Shown here in pieces: positions 1 to 9,180 of a stretch of DNA of 64,000 nt. Position numbers and translations under genes: made by a program. Numbering within the stretch: position 1 is the stretch's first letter; each line of letters opens with the position of its first letter. The notes under the pieces are model-generated. The model worked only from the letters and a program-made list of their open reading frames with translations, did no database searches and was not told the DNA's origin. The stretch covers positions 2,060,394 through 2,124,393 of the forward strand of contig OY282377.1 of the NCBI GenBank assembly GCA_958295785.1, read 5' to 3'. This DNA is from an uncultured Latescibacterota bacterium (GTDB taxonomy: Bacteria; Latescibacterota; UBA2968).

Positions 1-261
1 GATATCGACGCGGTCGCTTATGCCGTAAAACAGATCCAAAAACAACTGGCGGGTTTGGTACGTGGCACCCGCGGGAATTGCACCCGCGTCGCCAGTTGTA
101 CCATATCGCTCTGTTGTCGATTGCGTCAAACCGGTGATTTTGCCCCAAAAACGGCCCTTTTCGAGTGTCCACGCGCCAGCATAAACCGCATGCGGCAAAA
201 GAACACAAAGGGAGACGATGAGAAATGGCTTTACAAACGGGTTAAAGGTGGCAGGTCGCAT
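1..261 (-). CDS. Outer-membrane beta-barrel-like protein, 3' part cut by window edge
   Basis: An open frame of 87 codons begins at an ATG at 261 and runs off the left edge with no stop. A clear ribosome-binding site (AGAAAGGA) lies 7 bases upstream. Residues 1-28 form a signal peptide: basic start, hydrophobic FLIVSLCVLLP stretch and an A-x-A-like end. The mature part starts AWTLEKGRFWGKI and continues with alternating aromatic and polar residues, ending LFLDLFYGISDRVDI. This resembles the first strands of porin-like or transporter-family outer-membrane barrels. The exact family cannot be named from 87 residues. It is transcribed toward the left edge, away from the DUF3179 gene's terminator. 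Confidence 0.7.
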   Translation of the reverse strand, partial: MRPATFNPFVKPFLIVSLCVLLPHAVYAGAWTLEKGRFWGKITGLTQSTTERYGTTGDAGAIPAGATYQTRQLFLDLFYGISDRVDI

Positions 262-348
262 GTTCAATTCCTTTCTAAAAGTGCCGTGGTTTGCCCGGAT
301 GTTTTCCGAATCAAAACAGAGGACGGGAGGAAAAATACCTGTCGTTCT

Positions 349-406
349 GAAAAATAAAAAAAGACGGTCGTTTAGGAAAACAAAAAATGTGAAACGCCGC
401 CCGTCT
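349..406 (-). terminator. Rho-independent terminator of the DUF3179 gene
   Basis: Read on the minus strand, AGACGG (from 406) pairs with CCGTCT and is followed by TTTTTTTATTTTT. The loop is long (about 33 bases). The first stem base falls in the stop codon of the DUF3179 gene, so termination is immediate. Confidence 0.6.
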
Positions 407-1583
407 AATAAATCCCCGTATTCTGCCAAAAGGTTGCCCATGCAAACCAGAAGGCATTGTGGGCAGGCAGGGGTTGCAGGGTTTTGTTTTTCAAAGGGCC
501 GGCAATGGCTTCGCCTTTGAGGTTCCATGTGCTGCCCGTCTCTCGGTCGCGCAGCATAAACGGATAGGGCTGATCCGCGGAGGGCACTTTTTCAAATGCG
601 AGGGTCTGCCCGTCAACCACGCGCGCAAAGGGCACGGCGTATTGCTCTGCGTCATAATGGATGATCGCAACCGCATTGCCCGCGACCACATCGTTAATAA
701 CGGCTTCTGCGCCCATAGTGGAAAAGGGATAGGCTTTGGTCGTTTTGCCGAAACGCACCCCTAGGGCCATAGTTTTGGGTGGGAAGAGTTGCGCGGTGGG
801 GTTGGCGGACAGATCTGGGAAGGATGGAAAATTCGGCCCGACATTCGGGCTTCGATATCCGCCATACGGATAGGACTGGTATGTGCTGGGCGCGTAGATC
901 CCGGTGTTGACGCTGACAACCTTTGAATCCGGATAGAGTTGCTTCCAGTAACGCCAAGTGGTTTCGATCACGGGCAGGAGTTGTAATTCTTCGGATCCGG
1001 GGCCTTCGACCGGAACGTGAAGCATCTGCGGGTACAGGGTCGCGCTATCGCGGCGGTCGTACATGATCAGGTTGTTGTTAAAAAGCAAGCCGGAGACCCC
1101 AAGGTGAATGCGCGACCCATCGCTGCCCTGCCCGTCAAAAATAAGCCCCGTTCCGGTCAGGGGGCAAAAACTCACCACAATGGGTTGTCCGCCGATCATA
1201 TCGTTGATAATTTCGTGCCACCAACCCATGTTGTGCGGATAGGCTTTGGCCTCGCCATTGACGACCGCGCCGAGGACCAAATCATCGTCTCTGAGGTACG
1301 CGGCTTCGCTGGCTGTGAGATCGACAAATGGCGGATCGGTCAGCGCGGGAATGCCATCCGGGGGCACGCCGCCCGATAGGATTCTCTCTGTGGGAAAATC
1401 GTCGAGAAAATGGCCGCCGGTTCGCGGTTCGCGGTTGATAGGCTGATCGGTTTGCGAATCGCCGGACGCATTGGGCGCGCCATTGCCCGACTCACTCGGC
1501 CCCACCGCGTCTTTGCTGTTTCCGCCGCAGGCCATCAGGCCAAAAAGTGCAAACAGTGCGATGTATTTGAAAAAGGTCGTCAC
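405..1583 (-). CDS. DUF3179 domain lipoprotein
   Basis: This 392-residue protein starts at a GTG at 1583 that sits 6 bases after a perfect AGGAGG. A longer reading from 1622 is possible but has no such site. Residues 1-18 are a lipoprotein signal with lipobox LMAC followed by GGNSKD, so the protein is probably anchored to a membrane by a lipidated cysteine. The rest matches the DUF3179 family, for example AVVNGEAKAYPHNMGWWHEI and VSFCPLTGTGLIFD, with the conserved F-C-P-L-T-G segment. The biochemical role of DUF3179 proteins is not established. The gene appears monocistronic, with a terminator at its stop codon. Confidence 0.85.
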   Translation of the reverse strand: MTTFFKYIALFALFGLMACGGNSKDAVGPSESGNGAPNASGDSQTDQPINREPRTGGHFLDDFPTERILSGGVPPDGIPALTDPPFVDLTASEAAYLRDDDLVLGAVVNGEAKAYPHNMGWWHEIINDMIGGQPIVVSFCPLTGTGLIFDGQGSDGSRIHLGVSGLLFNNNLIMYDRRDSATLYPQMLHVPVEGPGSEELQLLPVIETTWRYWKQLYPDSKVVSVNTGIYAPSTYQSYPYGGYRSPNVGPNFPSFPDLSANPTAQLFPPKTMALGVRFGKTTKAYPFSTMGAEAVINDVVAGNAVAIIHYDAEQYAVPFARVVDGQTLAFEKVPSADQPYPFMLRDRETGSTWNLKGEAIAGPLKNKTLQPLPAHNAFWFAWATFWQNTGIY

Positions 1584-1812
1584 GAGAACCTCCTGTCGGA
1601 CAGCGATTGCGTTACGCGACAAAGCGCATAGACACAGCCTACAGCAAGCAAATCTACGGAACGGGGTAACAACTGCGATAGCAATTTCATCAGTTAATCA
1701 AAGCACGCAGGGGCTGAAGCGACGGAGGGGACTGACCACTGCGGGCGGGCACAGGGGCCGCGCTTCTGCGATTCGCGTTTGGTGTGTGTGGCGGCCTTCT
1801 CCCGTCTTATTT
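1584..1812. repeat. Intergenic patchwork of short repeats
   Basis: No gene is seen here. The stretch contains a CGCATAGACACAGCCTAC block near 1624 that recurs near 19960, a partial AACGGGGTA(A)CAAC block near 1658, and a family A palindrome (GCGGGCACAGGGGCCGCGC) near 1742. All are intergenic repeats found elsewhere in the window. Confidence 0.6.
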
Positions 1813-2556
1813 TTAGACCATATTCATGCCACATGACCGGCCGTGTTCTTCGAGCAACGCCTTCCCCGCATCGTAGATCACGCGAAAAGCATCGACACTG
1901 ACTGTCACATCGCCAATCATGTGCTTCCCGGCTGCGCGAACCTTTTCACAGGCTTCCCGATATGCCGCCACGCATTCCGGGTGGTTCGGCTCTCCGGGAT
2001 GCCCCATGGACTGGGCGATATCTTGAGGCCCGCCCGCGAAAAACACGAGCCCTTCAACTTGTAGGATCTCATCCAAATTATCAAAAGCCGTCTTGCTTTC
2101 GAGTTGCGGCACAATAATGGTATTGTCGTTTGTGAATTTGAAAATCTCCCGGCTGTCGCTCGTGTCACTCAAGCTATAGGCCACGCGCTGGCTCATCGCG
2201 CTTCGCCGTCCCAAGGGGCCATAAAATCCAAACTGGACAATCCGCTCGGCTTCTTCGGCGGTCTGCAAATTGGGCACTGTGATCATCTGCATGCCCCGGT
2301 CCAATGCCGTGAGAATGGCCGCTTCTGACTGATCGACAATCCGCATTGCCGGCGTGATCCCAAAACCGTCGCAGATGCGACAGACCGTCTCAATCGTCGG
2401 CAGTGTCAATGCGCCGTGTTGCCCATCCAGAGAGATAAAATCCATCCCCATTTTAGCGGCCACTTCAATCGCGACCTCTGAAACAAAACTCATTTGTACG
2501 CCAATGGCTTTTTCGCCATTGCGATAACGCTCGAGAATGCGATTTGGTGTTGCCAT
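1813..2556 (-). CDS. HpcH/HpaI aldolase/citrate lyase family protein
   Basis: The start ATG at 2556 has TTGGAGGA 5 bases upstream, giving 247 residues, the usual size for this class II aldolase-like family. The TIM-barrel signatures are present: GVQMSFVSEVAIEVAAKMG, FISLDGQHG (the place of the usual D-x-E-H-G), TPAMRIVD with the substrate-carboxylate arginine, the metal-binding stretch MITVPNLQTAEEAERIV, and YGPLGRRS. Family members reversibly cleave 2-keto-3-deoxy sugar acids or 4-hydroxy-2-keto acids to pyruvate plus an aldehyde, using a divalent metal. Glutamate is replaced by glutamine in the D-x-E-H-G-like motif, which may change catalysis. The substrate is unknown. It lies just downstream of the NHL gene, separated by a hairpin repeat. 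Confidence 0.85.
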   Translation of the reverse strand: MATPNRILERYRNGEKAIGVQMSFVSEVAIEVAAKMGMDFISLDGQHGALTLPTIETVCRICDGFGITPAMRIVDQSEAAILTALDRGMQMITVPNLQTAEEAERIVQFGFYGPLGRRSAMSQRVAYSLSDTSDSREIFKFTNDNTIIVPQLESKTAFDNLDEILQVEGLVFFAGGPQDIAQSMGHPGEPNHPECVAAYREACEKVRAAGKHMIGDVTVSVDAFRVIYDAGKALLEEHGRSCGMNMV

Positions 2557-2581
2557 AAAATCCTCCAAGAAACGAATCAAC

Positions 2582-2641
2582 GGAACGGGGTACAACTGGC
2601 CGGTGGACAGGCTTGAGAGGTAGCCCGTTGTACCCCGTTGC
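2582..2641. repeat. Family B hairpin repeat (AACGGGGTACAAC inverted repeat)
   Basis: A 13-base perfect inverted repeat, AACGGGGTACAAC ... GTTGTACCCCGTT, encloses about 34 bases. A second full-length but eroded copy is at about 54071-54121 with the same core (ACAACTGGCCGGTG). It lies between two same-strand genes and may fold in their mRNA. Confidence 0.7.
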
Positions 2642-2717
2642 TCAGGCCCGTTCATCAGCGAATAAAAAAATAAAAGGTTGCGGGTTTTGGGGGTTGAGCG
2701 GAAGTCGTCTGACTTTC

Positions 2718-3599
2718 TCAAACCCTTGCAAATTTCTGCAACCGTTGCCCCTGCCCCTCTGTACCGATTTCGGCCACATAGATGCTGCCCTCGTCATCCA
2801 CGCACAGGCCATGCGGCGATTGGACGGCGCTTGGGTCTGCAAACCGGCAGATCAATTCCCCGTCGGCAGACCACACGCTGACGCGCCCGCCGCCGCCTTG
2901 CTCGGCCACGTAAATCGCGTTGTCGTCCGTAATCCACACGTCGCCCGGCATCATCAGATCGGTCCACATTTCCATGAATTTGCCATCTGGATCGAAAATT
3001 TGAATGCGGTTGTTCTCCCGGTCGCACACCAAAACCCGGCCCGTCTTATCGCATCCGATGTTGTGGACCAAGGCAAATTGCCCGGGGCCACTCCCGCCCT
3101 CGCCCCACACCGCCAAGTGCTCGCCCTCGCGCGAATACTTGTGGACGCACCGGCTGCCGTATCCATCCGACACGTAAAACGACTTGCCATCAGGCGCGTA
3201 CGCAACGCCGGTTGGCATGTTGTATTCCCTGCGGTGAAAGGTCGGGCCGGGCACGCCGCGATTGCCCCATTCGCGTTCCAACTCGCCCAAGCGGGTATAA
3301 CGCCTGACAATGTGCTGATACGAGTCGGTCAAAAACACCTTGTCGTCTGGGTCGATAAAAATGCCGTGCGATTGGCTGATCAGATTTGGCGAAATCCCAA
3401 AATCGCCATATCCCCACGACGTGATAAAATTGCCCGCTTTGTCAAACACGATCACGGGGTGAACCCCGCGCGTAAAAGCGTAAATGCGGCCCTGCGAATC
3501 CACAGCGGCGTCCGACACCTGCGTAAACACCCAGCCCTCGGGCAATTTCGCCCAGCCATCCACTTCTTCGTACCGATAATCACCTTCTCCAAACACCAT
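2718..3599 (-). CDS. NHL-repeat beta-propeller protein
   Basis: The start chosen is the ATG at 3599, preceded by TTGGAGG 6 bases upstream. This gives 293 residues without a signal peptide. About six propeller blades are visible, each with the NHL/6-bladed pattern of D-x-x-G-x-I/V-Y/F-V-x-D (DSQGRIYAF, DPDDKVFLTDSYQH, APDGKSFYVSDGYGS, DKTGRVLVCDRENNRIQIF, DDNAIYVAEQGGGG, DDEGSIYVAEIG). The family resembles peptidyl-alpha-hydroxyglycine alpha-amidating lyase and SMP-30-like propellers. No catalytic assignment is justified. It is probably co-transcribed with the aldolase downstream. Confidence 0.85.
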   Translation of the reverse strand: MVFGEGDYRYEEVDGWAKLPEGWVFTQVSDAAVDSQGRIYAFTRGVHPVIVFDKAGNFITSWGYGDFGISPNLISQSHGIFIDPDDKVFLTDSYQHIVRRYTRLGELEREWGNRGVPGPTFHRREYNMPTGVAYAPDGKSFYVSDGYGSRCVHKYSREGEHLAVWGEGGSGPGQFALVHNIGCDKTGRVLVCDRENNRIQIFDPDGKFMEMWTDLMMPGDVWITDDNAIYVAEQGGGGRVSVWSADGELICRFADPSAVQSPHGLCVDDEGSIYVAEIGTEGQGQRLQKFARV

Positions 3600-3962
3600 G
3601 TTGCACCTCCAAAAAAATGGCGTGATTTTAGCGGTGGGCATTGCACATCCCAAACCTACACACAAAAATCAAATCTGACAAGCGCGATTAGAGGTAAGAT
3701 GGATCGCGGATTAAACGGATGACGCTGATTGCACGGATTAAAGGCGAAAAGCAAACCCAGATGAAGCGGATGAACGCATAAGAAAGATGCGAGGATAGAA
3801 ACGTAGGGACAGGCCCCCATGCCCGCCCGAAAAGGCAAGATACAAGTTGATTCGTCTATTCGTCTATTCGGGCGGATCACTTTGGGGATTGATATTTTTT
3901 TTTATAGATTATACTACATCCCATTGACAAAATGTTAATCCCCAACTCTTTAGGAGGTCGCA
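3600..3962. repeat. Repeat-rich gap upstream of the substrate-binding lipoprotein
   Basis: No gene is supported. It holds a family C block (GCGGATTAAACGGATGACGC, about 3707-3760, again at 9215-9262), a family A palindrome (TAGGGACAGGCCCCCATGCCCGCCCG, split here as TAGGGACAGGCCCCCATG then CCCGCCCG, about 3805-3831), and tandem TTCGTCTATTCG (3850-3871). A weak promoter-like pair, TTGATA (3889) and TATACT (3910) with a 15-base spacer, precedes the next gene. Confidence 0.55.
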
Positions 3963-5471
3963 ATGTTGAAAAACATTTGCAGTGCAATTGTGCTGGCACT
4001 CGCCGGCGGATTGATGTGGAGTTGTGAGCGCGTGATGGCGCCGAGCGATGAGATGGGACAGCCCTTGAGCAAATTGGCTACGGGTGGGCAGTCAGAGGCG
4101 GTGGTCATCGCCTCTGTGTCGCGGGATGGCGCCCCCATAAGGGGTGCGATGGTGGAATTTTCGCGTTCGATAGCGGGACGGGCCGCAAATTACGAGTGGT
4201 CGGGCATGACCGGTGCAGATGGTCGGGCGCGTGTGACTATCGCATCGGACAATGTGACGGGGTATTATCGCGCACGCGCCATGCAAGGCAAAGGCGCGTT
4301 GGGTTCGTGGTCGAGCATTCCGATCAATGCGGGCTACGAAGTGATGCTCAACCTGCCCATTGGCGGAAAGGCGCGCGTGATTGAGGCATCCATGCTGAAA
4401 AGCGCGATCAAAATTGGCATGCTCTATTCTGCAAAAGCACCGCTCACGACCACGCGGCCGGGCGCGGAATTGGCCGTTCATGAGGTGAACAAAGCGGGTG
4501 GCGTAGGCGGCAGACCGATACAACTCATCATGAGAGATGACGAGTTCAATACTGCACGCAGCGTTGAACTCGCAGAGGTGCTGATCGCAACCGATAACGT
4601 CTTGGCAATCGTCGGTCCCGACTGGGCTATACACGCCTTTGAGGTGGGGAAAATTGTCCAAAGCAAGGGGATACCGATGGTGACCACATATCCCACCAAT
4701 CCGGCGACGCCCAGTGCGGGCGATTTTGTGTTTATGGCAGCATTTACCGACGAGTTTCAGGGAAATGCGATGGGCGCGTTTGCCGCTGCGTCCAACGGAT
4801 TGCGGGCGACAACTGCCGCCATCCTGATAATGAGAGGGTACATCTATTCGGAGGGTATGGCGACATATTTTACAAACAGCTTTGGCGAGGGTGGGGGCAC
4901 GGTTGTACTAGAACAATTTTACAATGCGGGCGATACGGATTTCAGCACGCAGTTGCAGGCCATTGATCGGGTCGCGCCCGACGTAATTTTTCTGCCCGGC
5001 TTTATCCCCGAAATCCCGCTGGTGGTGAAACAGGCCAAAGACATGGGCATAACGGCGACCTTTCTCGGTGGCGATGGGTTTGAGCACCCCGACCTGTTTG
5101 ACATCGGGGGACAAGACGCGCTCGAAGGCAGTTATTTTACGGCTGGCTTTATCGCGCAAGACGATATCAGCGGCATGAGCGCAGATGCGCGTCAATTTGT
5201 AACGGCATACACGGCGATGTTTGGCACTGCGCCCACTTGGGCGGCCTCGTTGGAATACGATGCCGTCAGGATCGTCACGCAGGCGATGGCGCGCGTGGAT
5301 GCAGAGAACCTGACGCCAAGGGCAATTCGCGATCAGATCGCAGCGACCCATAACTACAGTGGGGCGGGAATGATCGCCGGTTTCGACGAAAACCGCCACC
5401 CGATCAGAGGCGTGGGCATCTATAAAATTGAGGGTGGCGCGATCGCGTTGCACCAATGGATCGATCCCTAA
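3963..5471 (+). CDS. Branched-chain amino acid-type ABC transporter substrate-binding lipoprotein
   Basis: This 502-residue protein starts at an ATG preceded by TTAGGAGG. Residues 1-21 are a lipoprotein signal with lipobox LMWSC. Residues of about 45-135 form a separate beta-rich domain (SVSRDGAPIRGAMVEFSR ... GADGRARVTI), resembling carboxypeptidase-regulatory or Ig-like modules. From about residue 140 a type-I periplasmic-binding fold begins: KIGMLYSAKAPL, GAELAVHEVNKAGGVGGR, IAIVGP-like LAIVGPDWA, YSEGMATYF, and DVIFLPGF. This matches the Peripla_BP_6 (LivJ-like) family, which binds amino acids or related ligands in the periplasm. No permease or ATPase genes are adjacent, so the transporter partner is unknown. 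The N-terminal domain is an unusual addition. Confidence 0.85.
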   Translation: MLKNICSAIVLALAGGLMWSCERVMAPSDEMGQPLSKLATGGQSEAVVIASVSRDGAPIRGAMVEFSRSIAGRAANYEWSGMTGADGRARVTIASDNVTGYYRARAMQGKGALGSWSSIPINAGYEVMLNLPIGGKARVIEASMLKSAIKIGMLYSAKAPLTTTRPGAELAVHEVNKAGGVGGRPIQLIMRDDEFNTARSVELAEVLIATDNVLAIVGPDWAIHAFEVGKIVQSKGIPMVTTYPTNPATPSAGDFVFMAAFTDEFQGNAMGAFAAASNGLRATTAAILIMRGYIYSEGMATYFTNSFGEGGGTVVLEQFYNAGDTDFSTQLQAIDRVAPDVIFLPGFIPEIPLVVKQAKDMGITATFLGGDGFEHPDLFDIGGQDALEGSYFTAGFIAQDDISGMSADARQFVTAYTAMFGTAPTWAASLEYDAVRIVTQAMARVDAENLTPRAIRDQIAATHNYSGAGMIAGFDENRHPIRGVGIYKIEGGAIALHQWIDP

Positions 5472-5857
5472 TATTCGCCGATTCGCACATTCAGACAGGC
5501 AAAAGGGCCCGCGCCCCTGCGTTTATTCGCATCGCTGCGTTGTAGGTTGCGCCTGTGCGTTGATGAATTGCTATCGTAGCTATACACTGTCCATCTATTA
5601 CTTGCTTCGCTGCGTGCGCCTGTGCGTCCATTCGGGCGTTGCGATCAGGAGTCATTTACCCAGCCCTGCCCCATCAGCCGTAGGGACAAGCCCCTGTGCC
5701 CGTCTTCGCACCCAACCTCCTCCAATGAATAAATACGTCTCCGATATGTAGGGACAGGCCCCTGTGCCTGTCCTCGCACCCAACCCTAGTAGCAGTCCGC
5801 TGTCCATAAATCGATGCCCTGGGGCGAAAGAGAAGGGACGGAAACCCGATAGCCGAC
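5472..5857. repeat. Repeat-rich gap with two family A palindromes
   Basis: No gene is supported. Two near-identical family A copies occur in tandem: GTAGGGACAAGCCCCTGTGC at 5681 and GTAGGGACAGGCCCCTGTGC at 5749. Each is followed by CG(T)C(T)TCGCACCCAACC. The rest has no recognised content. Confidence 0.6.
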
Positions 5858-5896
5858 AAAAAAACCGCCGCGCAGGTCGTCTCTGCGCGGCGGTTT
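5858..5896 (-). terminator. Strong Rho-independent terminator of the RND gene
   Basis: On the minus strand a 14-base perfect stem (AAACCGCCGCGCAG with CTGCGCGGCGGTTT) has a 7-base loop and runs into TTTTTTT. It lies 18 bases past the RND stop codon. Confidence 0.9.
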
Positions 5897-5913
5897 GCGT
5901 TGCGAAAATGTGC

Positions 5914-8900
5914 TTAGGCCCGTTTTGCCACGGCCACAACCCGCTTTGCATATCCGGACAAATCGTCCATCAGCGAGTAAATGGTCGGCAAGATGACCAG
6001 CGTGAGGACGGTCGAAATCGACAGGCCGGAAATGATCACCAGGCCGATGGGGCCCCAGCGCCGCGCATTGCCTTCCGCATTGCCGTAAATCATCGGAATC
6101 ACCAGCGGCGCGAGACCCAAAATGGTCGTGGTTGCGGTCATCAAAATCGGGCGCACGCGATCTTGCCCCCCGCGCAAAATCGCGTCTTTGCGATACAACC
6201 CCTGCTTGCGATACCGGTTGATGTGATCGATCAACACAATGCCGTTGTTGACCACAATGCCGAATAAAATGAGCAACCCATAAGTCGCGTTGCTATCCAT
6301 CGAGACGCCAAAGATGTAAAGCCCCAAGGCCACGCCGATGAAGGCAAAACTGATGGAAAACATGATCGTGAACGGGTGGATGTAGGATTCAAAGAGCGAC
6401 GCCATGATCAGATAAATGAGCAACGCGGCAAAAACCATCGTGAAATTGGTTTCCCCCTCTTCGGAAGACATATAGCGGAAGCGGCGGTCCATCTGCCAGC
6501 TATACCCTTCGGGCAAGGGGATCGCCCCCATGCGGTCGCGCATTTCAAAGCCGACCTTTTGCACCTCTGAGGCTTCTGTATTGGCAAATACGGTCACGGT
6601 GGACATGCGATCTTGACGTTCGATAGATTGAGGGCCTTTGGTCAATTCAAAATCCGCGAGGCTGGCAAATGAAATCATGCTGCCTTGGCTGCTTTCAAAA
6701 GACAGGGTTTTGAGTTGATCCAGCGTGGCGCGGTCCTCTTCCCGCAATTGCAGGGCAATGTCGATTTCCCCATCCGGCGTTTTGAACTTGCTGTTCCCGC
6801 GCGACCCCAATGCCGTGGCGACCGTGGTGGCGATTTGCTGAGACGAGAGGCCGTATAGTTGTGCGCGTTCTCTGTTCACGGAAACGCGAATTTCTTCCGT
6901 GCCACTCTCCAAGCTGGTCTCCACGTCGTGAATGCCCTCAATATCGTCCATTCGCAGGCGAATGTCTTCGGCCAAAATCGCCAGCACTTCCTGATTTCTG
7001 CCCTTGAGCTCCACGCCTACGCCCGTGCCACTGCTGCCCCCGCGCCTGAAGCCCGACTTAAACCGCACGCCGGGGATGTCTTTGGGCAGCAACGCACTCA
7101 CCCGTTTTTTGACTTCATCCGTGCTGAACGCGCTTTCTTCGGCGGATTTTAAGTACAGGTAAATCGTATTGCCGCGCCGATTGCTAAACCGCGTTTTGAT
7201 GGCTTCGATGTCGAGTTCTTCCTTGTGCGGCATCAATATGGCCTCGATTTGTTTGTACAGCGCGCGCGCGTCGTCAATATCGTAGGTGCGCGGGACTTCC
7301 ACTGTATAGCCCACCATGCGGTCGGGCTGATAGCGATAGCGCTGGACTTCAATTTTGCTAAAAATGTAAATGCCGGCAAAGAGAATGAAGGTGGCAACCA
7401 CAACCGTGGTCCAGCGATAGTGCAGCGTCTTGCCGATGATGCGCACGTACACGCCCTTGAGGCCGAGGTGCCGGAAGCGGAAATAGAGCGCGGCCACAAC
7501 GCCGACAAACACCCCCAGCGCGACCCAAACGCCCATTGCCACGGTGGAAAGCCCGCCCAAAAGCCACAGCGCGTTTTCCGCGAGCCACGCGCTGGATTCG
7601 GCAAGGCCCTCCCTGTGAATGAGGTATATCGCGCCCGCGCCAAATAACGCGCCCAGCCCAATTTTCAAAGCGAGATCTATGCGGGCGCCGGCATTTGAAA
7701 AGGCCCGAGAACAGGCCAGCGGAATGAGGGTCAGCGCGACGCACAGGGCCGCCACCACAGAAATGCACACGGTAATGGCAAAATCGCGCATCCACATCGT
7801 ATTGTACGATCCAGAAATAAAAATGAGGGGCACAAAAACGCAGATCGTCGTCAGCGCGGCCGCCAGCACGGGGATGCCGATTTCCCGGCTGCCCTCCATT
7901 GCTGCGGCGCGCATGCCGCGGCTTTCGTCAAAGCGTTTGCGATAAATATTTTCCAACGCCACGACAGCCGGATCGACCAGCATCCCAATGGCGACCATGA
8001 GGCCCATCATCGAGATCATGTTCAGCGTGATATTCGAGCCAAAAATTTGCCGCATCAAATACATGATCACAAAAACGCACAACACCGAAATGGGAATGGC
8101 CGACCCCACGATGAGCGTGCTGCGGAAGTTTCGCAAAAAGAAAAAAATGACGCCAATAGCCAGCATGCCCCCCAAAATAGCCGATTGCCCCAGGTCCGCG
8201 ATGCCCGCTGTCACGGCTTCCGATTGGTCTCGGCGCAGATGCAAGCGCAATTTGTCGCGCCCAATTTCATCTTGCAGGGCCTCGATCTCTGCCCTGACCA
8301 ATTTGCAGGTTTCCACCAAATTGGCGGTCGAGGCTTTGCGAATTTCCAACGAGACCGCATCGCGCCCGTCCATGCGTTCAAAATACCGCTTTTCCGGATA
8401 GTCGTAACTCACCTGCGCCACATCTTTTATCTCCAGACCATTGGGCAGGGTGAGATCGCGTATTTGATCCACTTCATCAAATTCGCCCACGGATCGAACC
8501 GCGAGGCGTTTTCCGCCCTCCGTGACATAGCCGCCCGACATGTTGATGTTGTTCGAGCGAATCGTTCTGTTGAGGGTGCGGATATCCAAGCCGTGCGCGT
8601 GCATGCGATTTTGATCCACATCGACTTTGAGTACCTTTTCATCGGCGCCTTCCATTTCGACATTGCCCACGCCGGGGATGCGCTGCAAGCGCGGCAAAAT
8701 GGTGGTTTTATACACTATGGCGAGTTCAGAGGGATCGTCGCCCAACCAAATCATGTGGTAGTCTAAAATTTCCCAATCTGACGAATCCCATTTGCGCGTT
8801 TCAATGCGTTCCAAATCTTCGGGCAACAAGTTGCGAACCTGATCGATGCGGTCGCGCACTTGAATCGACTTGATATCCATATCGGTACCGAAGTCAAATT

Positions 8901-9180
8901 CCATGAACACATAGCCCCGACTGTCATAAGACCGCGCTCGGATCGACTCGACGCCGGGAATGGTGCCCAGCATTTCTTCCAAGGGCTTGGTAATTTTTCG
9001 TTCGATCTCTTCGGGCGAAGACGAGGGATATGTAAAGCTCACATACATTCTGGGATACTGCAAATCGGGCGCGTATTCAAGGGGCAACCTGAACAGAGAA
9101 ATAAAGCCAATGACCACGAGACTCAGCGCGGCCATCACTGTGGTAATGGGTTTGTTGATCGCATATTCGGAAAGTTTCAT
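5914..9180 (-). CDS. RND-family efflux transporter permease subunit
   Basis: This 1088-residue protein has the AcrB/MdtB layout: MKLSEYAINKPITTVMAALS at the N-terminus, a first porter half with FTYPSSSPEEIERKITKPLE, the first membrane bundle (about 330-510), a second porter half (about 615-860), and a second bundle to the C-terminus. Such pumps use the proton gradient to export drugs, lipids or metals through a tripartite complex. In TM4 the AcrB Asp407-Asp408 pair is Asp403-Pro404 (GMLVDPAVVALENI), and TM10 has VVNNGIVLIDHIN without the AcrB lysine. Proton coupling must therefore differ from AcrB. An inserted hydrophobic stretch near 530-570 adds predicted membrane segments. No adaptor or outer-membrane partner gene is adjacent, so it is an orphan. 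Confidence 0.92.
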   Translation of the reverse strand: MKLSEYAINKPITTVMAALSLVVIGFISLFRLPLEYAPDLQYPRMYVSFTYPSSSPEEIERKITKPLEEMLGTIPGVESIRARSYDSRGYVFMEFDFGTDMDIKSIQVRDRIDQVRNLLPEDLERIETRKWDSSDWEILDYHMIWLGDDPSELAIVYKTTILPRLQRIPGVGNVEMEGADEKVLKVDVDQNRMHAHGLDIRTLNRTIRSNNINMSGGYVTEGGKRLAVRSVGEFDEVDQIRDLTLPNGLEIKDVAQVSYDYPEKRYFERMDGRDAVSLEIRKASTANLVETCKLVRAEIEALQDEIGRDKLRLHLRRDQSEAVTAGIADLGQSAILGGMLAIGVIFFFLRNFRSTLIVGSAIPISVLCVFVIMYLMRQIFGSNITLNMISMMGLMVAIGMLVDPAVVALENIYRKRFDESRGMRAAAMEGSREIGIPVLAAALTTICVFVPLIFISGSYNTMWMRDFAITVCISVVAALCVALTLIPLACSRAFSNAGARIDLALKIGLGALFGAGAIYLIHREGLAESSAWLAENALWLLGGLSTVAMGVWVALGVFVGVVAALYFRFRHLGLKGVYVRIIGKTLHYRWTTVVVATFILFAGIYIFSKIEVQRYRYQPDRMVGYTVEVPRTYDIDDARALYKQIEAILMPHKEELDIEAIKTRFSNRRGNTIYLYLKSAEESAFSTDEVKKRVSALLPKDIPGVRFKSGFRRGGSSGTGVGVELKGRNQEVLAILAEDIRLRMDDIEGIHDVETSLESGTEEIRVSVNRERAQLYGLSSQQIATTVATALGSRGNSKFKTPDGEIDIALQLREEDRATLDQLKTLSFESSQGSMISFASLADFELTKGPQSIERQDRMSTVTVFANTEASEVQKVGFEMRDRMGAIPLPEGYSWQMDRRFRYMSSEEGETNFTMVFAALLIYLIMASLFESYIHPFTIMFSISFAFIGVALGLYIFGVSMDSNATYGLLILFGIVVNNGIVLIDHINRYRKQGLYRKDAILRGGQDRVRPILMTATTTILGLAPLVIPMIYGNAEGNARRWGPIGLVIISGLSISTVLTLVILPTIYSLMDDLSGYAKRVVAVAKRA

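Noticed and set aside
60-110. tRNA T-arm-like sequence on the minus strand (GCGGGTGCAATTCCCGC)
   Set aside because: It lies inside the open frame of the cut-off outer-membrane protein, lacks matching acceptor and anticodon arms, and has G instead of T in the loop.
2613-3722. Long plus-strand open frame of 369 codons
   Set aside because: It is antisense to the NHL propeller gene, which has clear motifs and a Shine-Dalgarno. The plus frame shows no domain.
3910-3930. TTGACA at about 3924 as the -35 box for the substrate-binding lipoprotein
   Set aside because: No acceptable -10 box lies 16-18 bases downstream before the ribosome-binding site.
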